Part shown: piece by piece, positions 51,312-60,292 of the stretch | Layout: each line of letters opens with the position of its first letter | Position numbering within the stretch: position 1 is the stretch's first letter | Assembly: GCA_900315745.1 (NCBI GenBank) | Contig: ONAG01000001.1 | Location: 62,001-126,000, forward strand | DNA from: an uncultured Prevotellaceae bacterium | GTDB lineage: Bacteria; Bacteroidota; Bacteroidia; Bacteroidales; Bacteroidaceae | Direction of reading: 5' to 3' | DNA: 64,000 nucleotides | Notes under the pieces: model-generated | The model's database searches: none | Told to the model about the DNA's origin: nothing | Seen by the model: only the letters and a program-made list of their open reading frames with translations | Program-made: the position numbers and the translations under genes

Positions 51312-53405
51312 TTATTCATTTGAGAATCCGTAACCATTGGTGAAACCGCCGGTGGTCATCACGTTCGGGGTGAACGGCCAGAGGTAGATGGGGGCTTTCA
51401 CGTAGTCATAGTCGATGAAGAGGTACTTGTAGTACTCATCGTCGTAGCTGACCAGGTCAACACCCCAGTTCTCCTTCTTGTACCCATCGGCTTCAAGGGC
51501 AGCAGCTTCAGCATCGCTGATGCGGCTGAACAATCCCTTTATGGCAAGGTTGGTGGCTGGAGTGCTGGAACCATAATTCAGTCCATACGACTCCCAGTCG
51601 TTGTTCTGTCCACGCCATCCTGGATACAGCACAGGGTCGTCTTCCATGCCGGCGGGAGTGATGCCGGTAAGACGGTATCCGTAGATGCTTTTGGCGTCAA
51701 CCAACTTCGTCCATACGTAATTGGAGATGACGTTGCCGTTAGCAAACTCGTAGTAACCATTGTTCTTCAGACCATCGAGCATGGCGCGGGTCAGTTCCTT
51801 TACTGCCTTGATCTTCTCTCCTACAAGACCGGAACGGATAAGGGTGAAGCGACGGTCGCCCTCGCCGGCAAACTCAAAGCCGCGTTCATCGATGATGGCG
51901 TTGTAAAGAGAACCTGACTTGGCAATGAATGCGTCGGTATTGGCTCCTCCATTGGGGAATGCACGGTTGCGAATAATGTCAAGATAGGTGCGGGCGTTGC
52001 CGTTGTCGCCAGTGGCTGCGCATGCCTCGGCATAGCCAAGGTATATTTCCGACAAGCGCATGTATGGCTGGTTGAAGCCTGCCTTGCGCTGGTTGGCTGT
52101 CCACACGTTCTTCTGGCGGTTCTCGTCCCATTTGTTGGTGGAGATGCCGCCGCCGCTGGCTTTAGAGTTGGGCTTGAATGGAATCAGGCGCTCCACACCC
52201 TTGCCAGTACTGCCGGTCACGGTGCAGGAAACGTCACGGCGCACATCCTTCGGGTCGAACATGCCATAATAGAATGCAGGGTTGATGCGCCCTTGGCCGT
52301 ATGCCTTGCAGGGATAGGCGTCTTTCGAACCACCGTCGCTTGGACGGCCAAAGGAATAGCTGCGGGCATCGTTGCCACCGCCTTGCTGCATGGGAGCCTC
52401 GTAGATTGACTCGTCTGCGTAGTTGGCGTCACCTTCATGCATCTGCAGGAAGAATGTTTCGTAGCTTGAACTGAATTTTGCACTTCCAGGATTGTCGATG
52501 ACTTTCTTGAAGTAGGTCTTTGCTGTATTCATGAAAGTCTGCCAGTCGGAACGGCGGCCGTAGGAGGCGCCATTGTTTTCTGAACCTTTCTTCTCGATGG
52601 TCAAAGGGCTGCCCTTGCCGTCAATGGGGGTGATGTCGCCACGACGTGTCTGGTAGCCTCCTGCCTCAAGGGCGATACGTCCGATGAGTCCCTGAACGTA
52701 GGTTTGCGAGAAGTAATTCTTCACGCCTGACTCATAGTCGGGGCAGCTGCCGATGGGATACATCAATGGCTCTATGGCGATAAGGTCGGCAAGAATGACG
52801 TCATAGATGGAGTCGCGAGGTGAAAGTCCACTTACCGACTCGCCTAATTTGGCTTGATAAGGCACGTCACCCCAGTTCTTGATCAGCTCACGATAGGCTG
52901 AGGCTTTCAATGCTATCGCCTCTCCATAGAGCTGGCTCAGACTGTTGGGACTGGTGGCGTTGGTGATTTTTGATTCATAGTCGTTCATGCCTTTGACGGC
53001 TGTGATGATGGCATTTGCCTTGCTTACCACATTGAACAACTTGGCGTAGATGTCGTCTTCCTTCAGATAAGAGAGCAGACCATATTGTGAGGCATAATTG
53101 CCGTTCTGGTAGAAACTCTCCGGGTAGTGGCGTCCAGGTTGGTTGGAGAACGCCTCTGGGTGACGCATGATGTCGCTGCCAGCCACATCGGCGGCATACC
53201 AAAGACCGTCACCAAACACACCATTCTGCAGAATGTCGCGCCAAGCTTCATAACCACCGTCCATGGCAGCATGGGCGGTCACCATGTTGGAGAAGACGAA
53301 GTGGGCGTCTACTGTTGAGGGCGAGCTGGTCTCCAGATAGTCACTGCAAGATGTCATGGAGAACACGCCGGCCGCAAACAATGATATATATGCTATCTTT
53401 TTCAT
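51312..53405 (-). CDS. SusD/RagB-family glycan-binding lipoprotein
   Basis: 697 residues, at the long end of SusD proteins. Lipoprotein signal FAAGVFSMTSCSDYLE, then the SusD-like N-domain (LYGEAIALKASAYRELIKNW with its TPR-like helices) and the RagB C-domain with MRLSEIYLGYAEACAATGD and IIDERGFEFAGEGDRRFTLI. SusD caps the SusC barrel on the cell surface and binds the oligosaccharide. It follows susC by 19 bases. The glycan cannot be read from SusD alone; the linked CE8 esterase points to pectin. Confidence 0.95.
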   Translation of the reverse strand: MKKIAYISLFAAGVFSMTSCSDYLETSSPSTVDAHFVFSNMVTAHAAMDGGYEAWRDILQNGVFGDGLWYAADVAGSDIMRHPEAFSNQPGRHYPESFYQNGNYASQYGLLSYLKEDDIYAKLFNVVSKANAIITAVKGMNDYESKITNATSPNSLSQLYGEAIALKASAYRELIKNWGDVPYQAKLGESVSGLSPRDSIYDVILADLIAIEPLMYPIGSCPDYESGVKNYFSQTYVQGLIGRIALEAGGYQTRRGDITPIDGKGSPLTIEKKGSENNGASYGRRSDWQTFMNTAKTYFKKVIDNPGSAKFSSSYETFFLQMHEGDANYADESIYEAPMQQGGGNDARSYSFGRPSDGGSKDAYPCKAYGQGRINPAFYYGMFDPKDVRRDVSCTVTGSTGKGVERLIPFKPNSKASGGGISTNKWDENRQKNVWTANQRKAGFNQPYMRLSEIYLGYAEACAATGDNGNARTYLDIIRNRAFPNGGANTDAFIAKSGSLYNAIIDERGFEFAGEGDRRFTLIRSGLVGEKIKAVKELTRAMLDGLKNNGYYEFANGNVISNYVWTKLVDAKSIYGYRLTGITPAGMEDDPVLYPGWRGQNNDWESYGLNYGSSTPATNLAIKGLFSRISDAEAAALEADGYKKENWGVDLVSYDDEYYKYLFIDYDYVKAPIYLWPFTPNVMTTGGFTNGYGFSNE

Positions 53406-53424
53406 GTTGTTTCTCCTTAATTGA

Positions 53425-56400
53425 TTAGAATGTTACGTTTAGTCCGAAGGTGTAACTGCGAGTCTTCGGATAGGCTTGGTAGTCATAGAAGGGTGTCGGG
53501 AATCCGTCGCCACCTGCATTCATGTTGGTGTTCACATCGGGGTCTAAGCCGCTGTAGCCTGTCAGGCAGAAAAGGTTTGCTCCAGTGAAGTACACGCGCA
53601 CATTGCTGATGCCCACGCTGCTGAGCCAGGTCTTTGGGAAGGTATAACCCACGGTGAGGGTGTTGAGACGCAGATAGGAGGCGTCCTCGATGAATTCTGA
53701 TGAGGCAAGTCCGTACTCGGAATAAGGAAGGGCATACTTGGCTCCGGCGTTGAGGGCGCTCAGAGCGCTTGGCTCTGTTACGGCTACGAGGTTTCCGTCG
53801 CTGCCCACATCATAGATGCGGTAGCAGTCCTTGATGATGGCGAGGCGGTTGGCTCCTAACATGTTGTCTTTGTCGCCCATCATGTCGTGCATGGCATTGG
53901 CATTATACACATTGCCGCCAATCTGATAGGTGAAACCGAGTGAGAAGTCGAGGTTCTTGTAGTTGCCGTTGATGTTGAAACCACCAGTGTGGTGGGGCTG
54001 TGTCTTGCCGATTTCTGTGGCGTCAGCATCGTCTATCACACCGTCTTTGTTGACATCCTCAAACTTCACCATGCCTGGGAATGCGGTTTGCCCGTCTGCT
54101 TTGTGTCCCTTGAAGGCATCAGCGGGATAGTTCACGATGCTCTTGGTGTCGGGAACGCCAGCCTTGAGGGTGTAGATGCCGTTGGCGTAGTCAAAGTCGT
54201 CAAGTGTGTAGAAGCCTTTGCTCTTGAAGCCCTGGATGGTACCCACGGGATAGCCCGGACGGATGATGTAGTCGTAGAAGGGCTTGCGCATTGACGAACC
54301 CCAGCCAGTGTGGGTGTCGGGATTGATGTCGATGTTGGGATTGATTTCATCAACCATGTTGTTGTTGTAGTTGTAGGTGAGGTTGAAGCTCAAGCCGAAG
54401 TCCTTTGTGCGTACTGCCTCATAGAACAAGGCGAGTTCAACGCCTCGGTTGGAGGTCTGGCCTACATTCTGATATTGGTAGCTGTAACCTGTCGAGGGGT
54501 TGATGGGCACCTTCATGAGGATGTCCTTCGTGGTGTTCCAATAGAAATCGAGGCTACCACGCACTTTTCCTCTCAGAATGCCGAAGTCAAGACCGATGTT
54601 GCGTGATGTGGTGGTCTCCCAGTTGAGGTCGGGGTTTGCCATCAGCTCACCTGGCTGATATACCACTTTGTTGACGCCATCCACGCTGATGGTCTTGGTC
54701 ACCCAGGTCTCGCGCCATAGGGCGGCTGAGATGTTGTCGTTGCCTGAGGTTCCGTATGACACTCTCAACTTCAAGTTGTCAAGCCAGTCGCGGGTGCCTT
54801 CCATGAATGCCTCGTCGGAGATGCGCCATGCAGCGGCGGCTGCTGGGAAGTAACCCCAGTGCTTGTTGGGTGCGAAGCGTGAACTACCGTCAGCACGGAA
54901 GGTTGCTGTTAACAGGTAACGGCCAAGATAGGAGTAGTTGACACGTCCGAAGTATGACTGCACATGCTTTGGCTCGCCAATCACGTTGTCAAATTTGTCG
55001 AGACCTTCGCTGCCCTTTGTCTTGCCGGTGAAGTTGATCATGCCGAAAGCATCGTCCATGGAGAACTCGGAAGGATAGCCGTATCCGTAAATGTTGCTGT
55101 AATTGGTCTTGTCGGCTACCAACTCATAGCCAGCGAGGAAGCCAAGGCTGTGGTCCTCGCCAAGACCCTGTACGTTGTAGTTGAGTGTTGACGACCAGCG
55201 CACATTATAGCTGTTGGCTTTGTAGAGGTTTGCTGAGCTGTAGCCTTGGTCAGCCTTGCCTCCGTCCCATGTGCGGCGCTCTTGCCAACCGCGCATCAGG
55301 CTGATTTCTGATTTGGCAACGAGTCCTTTGATGATGTTCCATGTGAGACCTGTGTTCACACGAAGACGGTTGATGTCGGTGTATTGGTCGTAGTTCTTTG
55401 TGTAGTCCAATGGGTTGCGGCTGTACTCCACATAGGTGGAACCTTGACCCATCTGTGAAGGATCGGCATCTGCTCCGAGTGGGTTGTCAACAGGGCGGAA
55501 CTGATAGGCTGATGTGGCGGTGTTGTAGCGTGTGCCACGGAAGCGCATCTCGCTGTAGCGGGCATCCAAGTCCCATTTGAGATTCTTGCTGATGTCCTGT
55601 TGGAACTTGAAGCTGGCATTCCAGCGGCGGAAACCAGTGTTGATGCGGGCGCCGGTGTCGTTCATGTAGTTCACAGAGGCGCGGTATTTGGTCGTGGCAG
55701 AACCACCATTGAGCGAAAGGTCATGGTTCCAGGCATGCGAACTGTCCATCAGGTCATCTACCCAGTTGTGGGTGCTCATGTTCTTGTATTCGTTGATATG
55801 ATTGCCATATTTCGTGCCGAGGCCGAAGTATTTGGCTACATTGTCACCATACGACTCTCCGTATGCAGAACCATAGCTCCAGGTGTGAAGCACATAGTCA
55901 TAGGGGTCGAGCACATCCAGTTGTGCCGGCTTCTCCTTGGCTTGATAATACATGTTGTATTTCACCTGGTTCTTGCCTTCCTTGGCGCTCTTGGTGGTGA
56001 TGAGGATAACACCATTGGCACCTGATGCTCCGTAGATGGCGGTCGATGCGGCATCTTTCAGAACGTCGATGCTCTCGATGTCGTCAGCGGGGATGTCGTC
56101 GATACGGCCGGTTACCACACCATCTACCACGTATAGGGGTTCGTTGGATTGTGTGATTGAACCACCACCACGCACACGGATGGACATTGTAGCTCCTGGA
56201 CGACCGTCTTGTGAGATGACGGACACGCCAGGCAACTGGCCTTGGAGAGCCTGTGCCACATTGGCTACGGGGTTCTTGGCGAGTGTCTCACCGGTGACGG
56301 AGGCTACGGCTCCTGTCAGGTCGCGGCGCTTCACTGTACCGTAACCGATGACCACCACTTCGTCGAGTGACTTGTCGTTGGCTTCCAGCACCACTTCGTA

Positions 56401-56670
56401 GGTGTTTTGCGAACCTACCTTCACGGTCTTTGTCTGGTAGCCGATGTAGGAGATTGTCAACGTGGCGCCTGTTTCTACACCTGATAGCGTGAAATTGCCA
56501 TCGATGTCGGTAATAACGCCGTTGGTGCCTCCCAACGAGACGGTGGCGCCTATCAGCGGGTCGCCAGCCACGTCTTTCACTGTTCCTGTGATGGTCTTCT
56601 GGGCGTTGCCCACAAGGCAAAACAGGCTCATGCATAAGGCCATTACAGCCTTCTTGATGAATGGATACAT
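53425..56670 (-). CDS. SusC/RagA-family TonB-dependent outer-membrane transporter
   Basis: 1081 residues. Signal peptide ending GNAQK; carboxypeptidase-D-like plug extension (ITGTVKDVAGDPLIGATVSL, then DIDGNFTLSG); the SusC signature LDEVVVIGYGTVKRRDLTGA; plug domain with GRPGATMSIRVRGGGSI and VLKDAASTAIYGASGANGVI; then a 22-strand barrel ending in YPKTRSYTFGLNVTF. There is no FecR/STN domain at the N-terminus, so it is not a transducer. It imports oligosaccharides with SusD. The leader is ~130 bases, common for susC genes, which are often controlled after initiation. Confidence 0.96.
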   Translation of the reverse strand: MYPFIKKAVMALCMSLFCLVGNAQKTITGTVKDVAGDPLIGATVSLGGTNGVITDIDGNFTLSGVETGATLTISYIGYQTKTVKVGSQNTYEVVLEANDKSLDEVVVIGYGTVKRRDLTGAVASVTGETLAKNPVANVAQALQGQLPGVSVISQDGRPGATMSIRVRGGGSITQSNEPLYVVDGVVTGRIDDIPADDIESIDVLKDAASTAIYGASGANGVILITTKSAKEGKNQVKYNMYYQAKEKPAQLDVLDPYDYVLHTWSYGSAYGESYGDNVAKYFGLGTKYGNHINEYKNMSTHNWVDDLMDSSHAWNHDLSLNGGSATTKYRASVNYMNDTGARINTGFRRWNASFKFQQDISKNLKWDLDARYSEMRFRGTRYNTATSAYQFRPVDNPLGADADPSQMGQGSTYVEYSRNPLDYTKNYDQYTDINRLRVNTGLTWNIIKGLVAKSEISLMRGWQERRTWDGGKADQGYSSANLYKANSYNVRWSSTLNYNVQGLGEDHSLGFLAGYELVADKTNYSNIYGYGYPSEFSMDDAFGMINFTGKTKGSEGLDKFDNVIGEPKHVQSYFGRVNYSYLGRYLLTATFRADGSSRFAPNKHWGYFPAAAAAWRISDEAFMEGTRDWLDNLKLRVSYGTSGNDNISAALWRETWVTKTISVDGVNKVVYQPGELMANPDLNWETTTSRNIGLDFGILRGKVRGSLDFYWNTTKDILMKVPINPSTGYSYQYQNVGQTSNRGVELALFYEAVRTKDFGLSFNLTYNYNNNMVDEINPNIDINPDTHTGWGSSMRKPFYDYIIRPGYPVGTIQGFKSKGFYTLDDFDYANGIYTLKAGVPDTKSIVNYPADAFKGHKADGQTAFPGMVKFEDVNKDGVIDDADATEIGKTQPHHTGGFNINGNYKNLDFSLGFTYQIGGNVYNANAMHDMMGDKDNMLGANRLAIIKDCYRIYDVGSDGNLVAVTEPSALSALNAGAKYALPYSEYGLASSEFIEDASYLRLNTLTVGYTFPKTWLSSVGISNVRVYFTGANLFCLTGYSGLDPDVNTNMNAGGDGFPTPFYDYQAYPKTRSYTFGLNVTF

Positions 56671-56806
56671 AAACTTTGTTTTAGTTATAAAATATAAAAA
56701 TAGTAGGTTGAAAATTCTTCTTTTTGTAGTTTGTAGCTTGGGTTTTTGTTTTAGTCCTTTCTACTGCTTCTCTTCACAGATAGGCATGTCTTGGTAGATT
56801 GGTCTT

Positions 56807-56814
56807 CAAAATTA
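56807..56814 (-). promoter_or_regulatory. -7 box of the susCD operon
   Basis: Minus strand TAATTTTG, about 137 bases before the susC ATG; no second promoter is seen between susC and susD. Confidence 0.5.
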
Positions 56815-56913
56815 GCAACATTTTTACTATATTAATGTAAAATTGGTTACATTTTTGCTTTTTTTAAGAAATCTTGTAAGTATGTGTTCAAAAAAAGTTG
56901 ATGCCCATGGGGT

Positions 56914-57885
56914 TTATGGCATCCAACTGCTTTTCATGCTGAACACACGCTCTTTTGTGATGGCTGCTGCTTCTTTCTTTGTCAGCTGTCGGCTCCAAGG
57001 GGCGCGATTGTTTGTGGCTGCTCCTTCACCTGTGTTGTTGTATTCCAGGTAGCGGGCGGTCTTCTCGTTCTCTTCCTTTCCCCAGTTGTGCCAACCTTCA
57101 GGACGTATGTGCTTGCCCAGTTGGCAGTTCATGAAGAGTGTGTAGGCGTATGGGCGCCACGGGCGGCCCAGATACACCTTCTCTGCGTTTTCATCTGCTA
57201 TGAGGCGGCAGCGGTTGAAGATGTAGCCGAATTCCACGTCTTGTGGTGTTGAGGCGGCGGTGACATACGAGTTGATTTTGCTCTTTATGGTGCAGTCTTC
57301 AAACCATGCTGTCGAGGGACCGAAGATGAAGTCGGTGGTGCCTTCTATGTAGCATCGCTCGAAATAGAGGCGTGTGCCTGCCTTTCCAGTATATACGGTG
57401 TCTTGATGTCCAAGGAATCGGCAGCCTATGAATTTCAGTCTGTCGCCCTCGGTGTGGAGTGCCACCGCTTGTCCCAAGCGTGCGGAGTTGTTCTCTATAG
57501 TGATGTTTTTCAAGGTGATGCCATTGCCCTCTATTTTCATCGTGTAGGTGCGGAAGGTGCCCATGCCTTTCTCTGTGCCTTCCAAGCGGATGTTGGCATG
57601 GTCATCGAAGGTGATGATGGTCTTTTCCACGTCCTCGCCCACTATTTCGATGTTGTCGAGCCATGAGGGGATGATGATTTTCTCCTTGTAGGTACCGTTT
57701 TTCACAAATATCACCTTGTTGTAGTCCATGAAGGCGCGGCACACTTCCACGGCATCGCCCACGTTGCGGAATTCTCCTGTGCCGTCGCGTGCCACGAAGA
57801 TGGTGTCGGGATTGTCATAAGGATTGGCTGCCATTGCAGCAACGCCCATCAACAGGGCAAATAGAATGCTCTTTGTTCTCTTCAT
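56914..57885 (-). CDS. Pectin methylesterase, carbohydrate esterase family 8
   Basis: 323 residues. Signal peptide (ILFALLMGVAAMAANP) then a single right-handed beta-helix. The active-site set of CE8 is complete: Gln139 (ARLGQAVALH), Asp162 (FLGHQDTVY), Asp185 (GTTDFIFG) and Arg241 (YLGRPWRPYA). It removes methyl groups from homogalacturonan, preparing it for lyases and hydrolases. It stands 243 bases upstream of susC on the same strand and so forms a small pectin-directed locus, though no lyase, galacturonidase or sensor gene is in the window. Confidence 0.95.
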   Translation of the reverse strand: MKRTKSILFALLMGVAAMAANPYDNPDTIFVARDGTGEFRNVGDAVEVCRAFMDYNKVIFVKNGTYKEKIIIPSWLDNIEIVGEDVEKTIITFDDHANIRLEGTEKGMGTFRTYTMKIEGNGITLKNITIENNSARLGQAVALHTEGDRLKFIGCRFLGHQDTVYTGKAGTRLYFERCYIEGTTDFIFGPSTAWFEDCTIKSKINSYVTAASTPQDVEFGYIFNRCRLIADENAEKVYLGRPWRPYAYTLFMNCQLGKHIRPEGWHNWGKEENEKTARYLEYNNTGEGAATNNRAPWSRQLTKKEAAAITKERVFSMKSSWMP

Positions 57886-57947
57886 TTTTTTGTTATATTG
57901 GTTTCTATGGTCGTTGCGTTTCCGGCGGACAATCCTTTCCTCCAGTC

Positions 57948-60263
57948 CTATTGCTTCTTTTCTAACCTTTGGGCTTCTTCCAACCCTTTTATGCTTGAAA
58001 GCGAGTCGATGATTACCTGCACGTCGTCCTTGTCATGCACCCTTAGCTCTATTATGCCTTCGAAAATGCCTTGGTCGGTGGAAATCACTAATTTGCGCAT
58101 GTTGACGTTGAGCTGGCGGGAGATGATGGCTGTCACATCGTTGAGAAGTCCTATCTGGTCGATGCCTTTGAGCCTTATGGTGGCATCAAACAGCATGGTG
58201 CGGTGCATGTCCCATTTCACGTCGATAATTCTGTTGCCGAAACTTGATTTCAGCTTGACGCCCACGTCACAGTCGCGATGGTGCACCTCTATGTGGTTCT
58301 TGTTGTCGATGAATCCCATGGCATCGTCGCCAGGGATGGGACAGCAGCATTTGGGGAACTTCAGAGTGTGGATGTTGTTCTCGTTTATGTAGAACGGCTT
58401 CTTCCGGTTGAAGTCCTTATCTACTACGAAAAGGACAGGCTTGAAGTCTGTTGGGTCACTTCCACCTTCGTTTCGCTTCTTGTCTTTGTCCTTGTCCTTG
58501 TCCTTCTCGCTGCTCAGGAATGGCACCAGTCGTCGCCAGCCGGTCTTGCCGGTCGTCTTGCGCTCCAACAGCTCGTCGATGTCCTTGTCGCCCAAGATGA
58601 TGGTCTTGTTGCCTATGTTGTAGAAAAGCTTTTCCTGTTTCTTGATGTCGTGTATCTCGCAGAGGCGGTCTATCACGGCGTTGCTCATCTCTAATTCGTG
58701 CTTCTCAAGAAATTCCTTCAGCGTGTTCTCGCCTTGTTTCTGTATCTCGCGCATGTTGCGCCGTAGTATTGCCTGTATCTTGGCTTTAGCTTTCGCCGTG
58801 GATACGAAATTCACCCACGATGGATCCACGTGTTGCGACTTGGAAGTAAGTATCTCAACCTGGTCGCCGCTATTGAGGCGGTGGCTCAGTGGCACGAGCT
58901 TGTGGTTCACCTTGGCGCCGATGCAATGGCATCCCAAGAAGGTGTGTATCTGGAAGGCAAAGTCGAGGGCGGTGCATCCTGCCGGCATGGTGCGTATCTC
59001 TCCTTTGGGGGTGAAGACGAAGATTTCCGAGGCGAAGAGGTTGAGCTTGATGGTGTCGAGGAAGTCCATGGCGTCGGGTTGTGGGTCGTCGAGGATTTCC
59101 TTTATGGTGTGTATCCAGTCGTTCAGCTCGGAGTCTTCTCCCACCTCGCCCGACTTGTATTTCCAGTGTGCGGCGAAGCCTTGCTCGGCTATCTCGTTCA
59201 TGCGCTCCGAACGTATCTGCACCTCTATCCATTGCCCTTGTCTCGACATCAGTGTCACGTGTAGTGCCTGATAGCCATTGGCTTTCGGGTGGTTTGCCCA
59301 GTCACGCAGACGGTCGGGGTGCGACTTGTATATCTTGTTGATTGCCACATAGATGCGGAAGCAGTCGTTTATCTCTGTCTCTCTGCTTTCTGGGGTGAAG
59401 ATGATGCGCACTGCCAATATGTCGTAGATTTCCTTGAATGACACGTGCTTGTTCTGCATCTTCGTCCAGATGGAGTAGGGGGCTTTCACACGAGCTTTTA
59501 TCTCATATTTCATGCCCATTTCGTCGAGTGCCTTGCGTATGGGTTTCGTGAATTCCTCAAACAGCGTGTTGCGCGATTCCTCGGTCGTGGCAAGTCGGTT
59601 CTTTATGCTCTCATATTCAGTGGGATGCTCATACTTGAAACTCAAGTCCTCCAGTTCGTTCTTTATCTTGTTTAGTCCAAGGCGGTTGGCAAGTGGGGCA
59701 TATATATATAATGTCTCTCCAGCTATCTTGTATTGCTTGTTGGCTGGCTGGCTGCTCAGTGTCCGCATGTTGTGCAGGCGGTCGCAAATCTTAAGTAGTA
59801 TGACGCGGATGTCGTCGCTCATGGTGAGCAGCAGTTTCTTGAAGTTCTCTGCTTGCGCCGATGCCTGGTCGCCAAAGATGCCACCAGAGATTTTTGTCAG
59901 TCCATCCACGATTTGTGCTATCTTGCTGCCGAAGATGGTTTCTATGTCTTCTACTGTATAATCGGTGTCTTCAACCACGTCGTGCAGCAGGGCGGAGCAG
60001 ATGCTCGTCGATCCAAGCCCCATTTCTGCCGAGGCTATCAGCGCCACGGAGATGGGGTGCATGATGTAAGGCTCGCCTGACAGGCGTCTTACTCCCTTGT
60101 GTGCCTGGCGTGCGAAGTTGAAAGCCTTGTTGATGATGTCCACCTTCTTGCGGTGGGGCGAGACCATGTAGCTGTTGAGCAGTTGCTGGTAGGCTTCGTT
60201 CACCATCTTGTCGTCGGCGGCTTCGCGTTCGGCATCTTTTTGTATGTGGTTGCTTTCGTCCAT
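57948..60263 (-). CDS. rel: Bifunctional (p)ppGpp synthetase/hydrolase, RelA/SpoT family
   Basis: 771 residues. The HD hydrolase domain is intact (YIMHPISVALI and ALLHDVVEDTDYT, His94/Asp95). The synthetase domain holds RVKAPYSIWTKMQNKH, DILAVRIIF and HPKANGYQALHVTLMSRQGQ; TGS follows (IFVFTPKGEIRTMPAGCTAL), then a helical/zinc-finger-like region with CCCPIPGD and a C-terminal ACT domain. With both domains intact it should make and degrade the alarmone. A Lys-Asp repeat precedes the late domains. Start at the ATG at 60263 (MDESNHIQKD); the frame extends upstream into the transglycosylase gene without protein character. Last gene of the parA-to-rel cluster. Confidence 0.96.
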   Translation of the reverse strand: MDESNHIQKDAEREAADDKMVNEAYQQLLNSYMVSPHRKKVDIINKAFNFARQAHKGVRRLSGEPYIMHPISVALIASAEMGLGSTSICSALLHDVVEDTDYTVEDIETIFGSKIAQIVDGLTKISGGIFGDQASAQAENFKKLLLTMSDDIRVILLKICDRLHNMRTLSSQPANKQYKIAGETLYIYAPLANRLGLNKIKNELEDLSFKYEHPTEYESIKNRLATTEESRNTLFEEFTKPIRKALDEMGMKYEIKARVKAPYSIWTKMQNKHVSFKEIYDILAVRIIFTPESRETEINDCFRIYVAINKIYKSHPDRLRDWANHPKANGYQALHVTLMSRQGQWIEVQIRSERMNEIAEQGFAAHWKYKSGEVGEDSELNDWIHTIKEILDDPQPDAMDFLDTIKLNLFASEIFVFTPKGEIRTMPAGCTALDFAFQIHTFLGCHCIGAKVNHKLVPLSHRLNSGDQVEILTSKSQHVDPSWVNFVSTAKAKAKIQAILRRNMREIQKQGENTLKEFLEKHELEMSNAVIDRLCEIHDIKKQEKLFYNIGNKTIILGDKDIDELLERKTTGKTGWRRLVPFLSSEKDKDKDKDKKRNEGGSDPTDFKPVLFVVDKDFNRKKPFYINENNIHTLKFPKCCCPIPGDDAMGFIDNKNHIEVHHRDCDVGVKLKSSFGNRIIDVKWDMHRTMLFDATIRLKGIDQIGLLNDVTAIISRQLNVNMRKLVISTDQGIFEGIIELRVHDKDDVQVIIDSLSSIKGLEEAQRLEKKQ

Positions 60264-60292
60264 GTGTTTAGTGTTGTTGTCTTGTTGGCATC

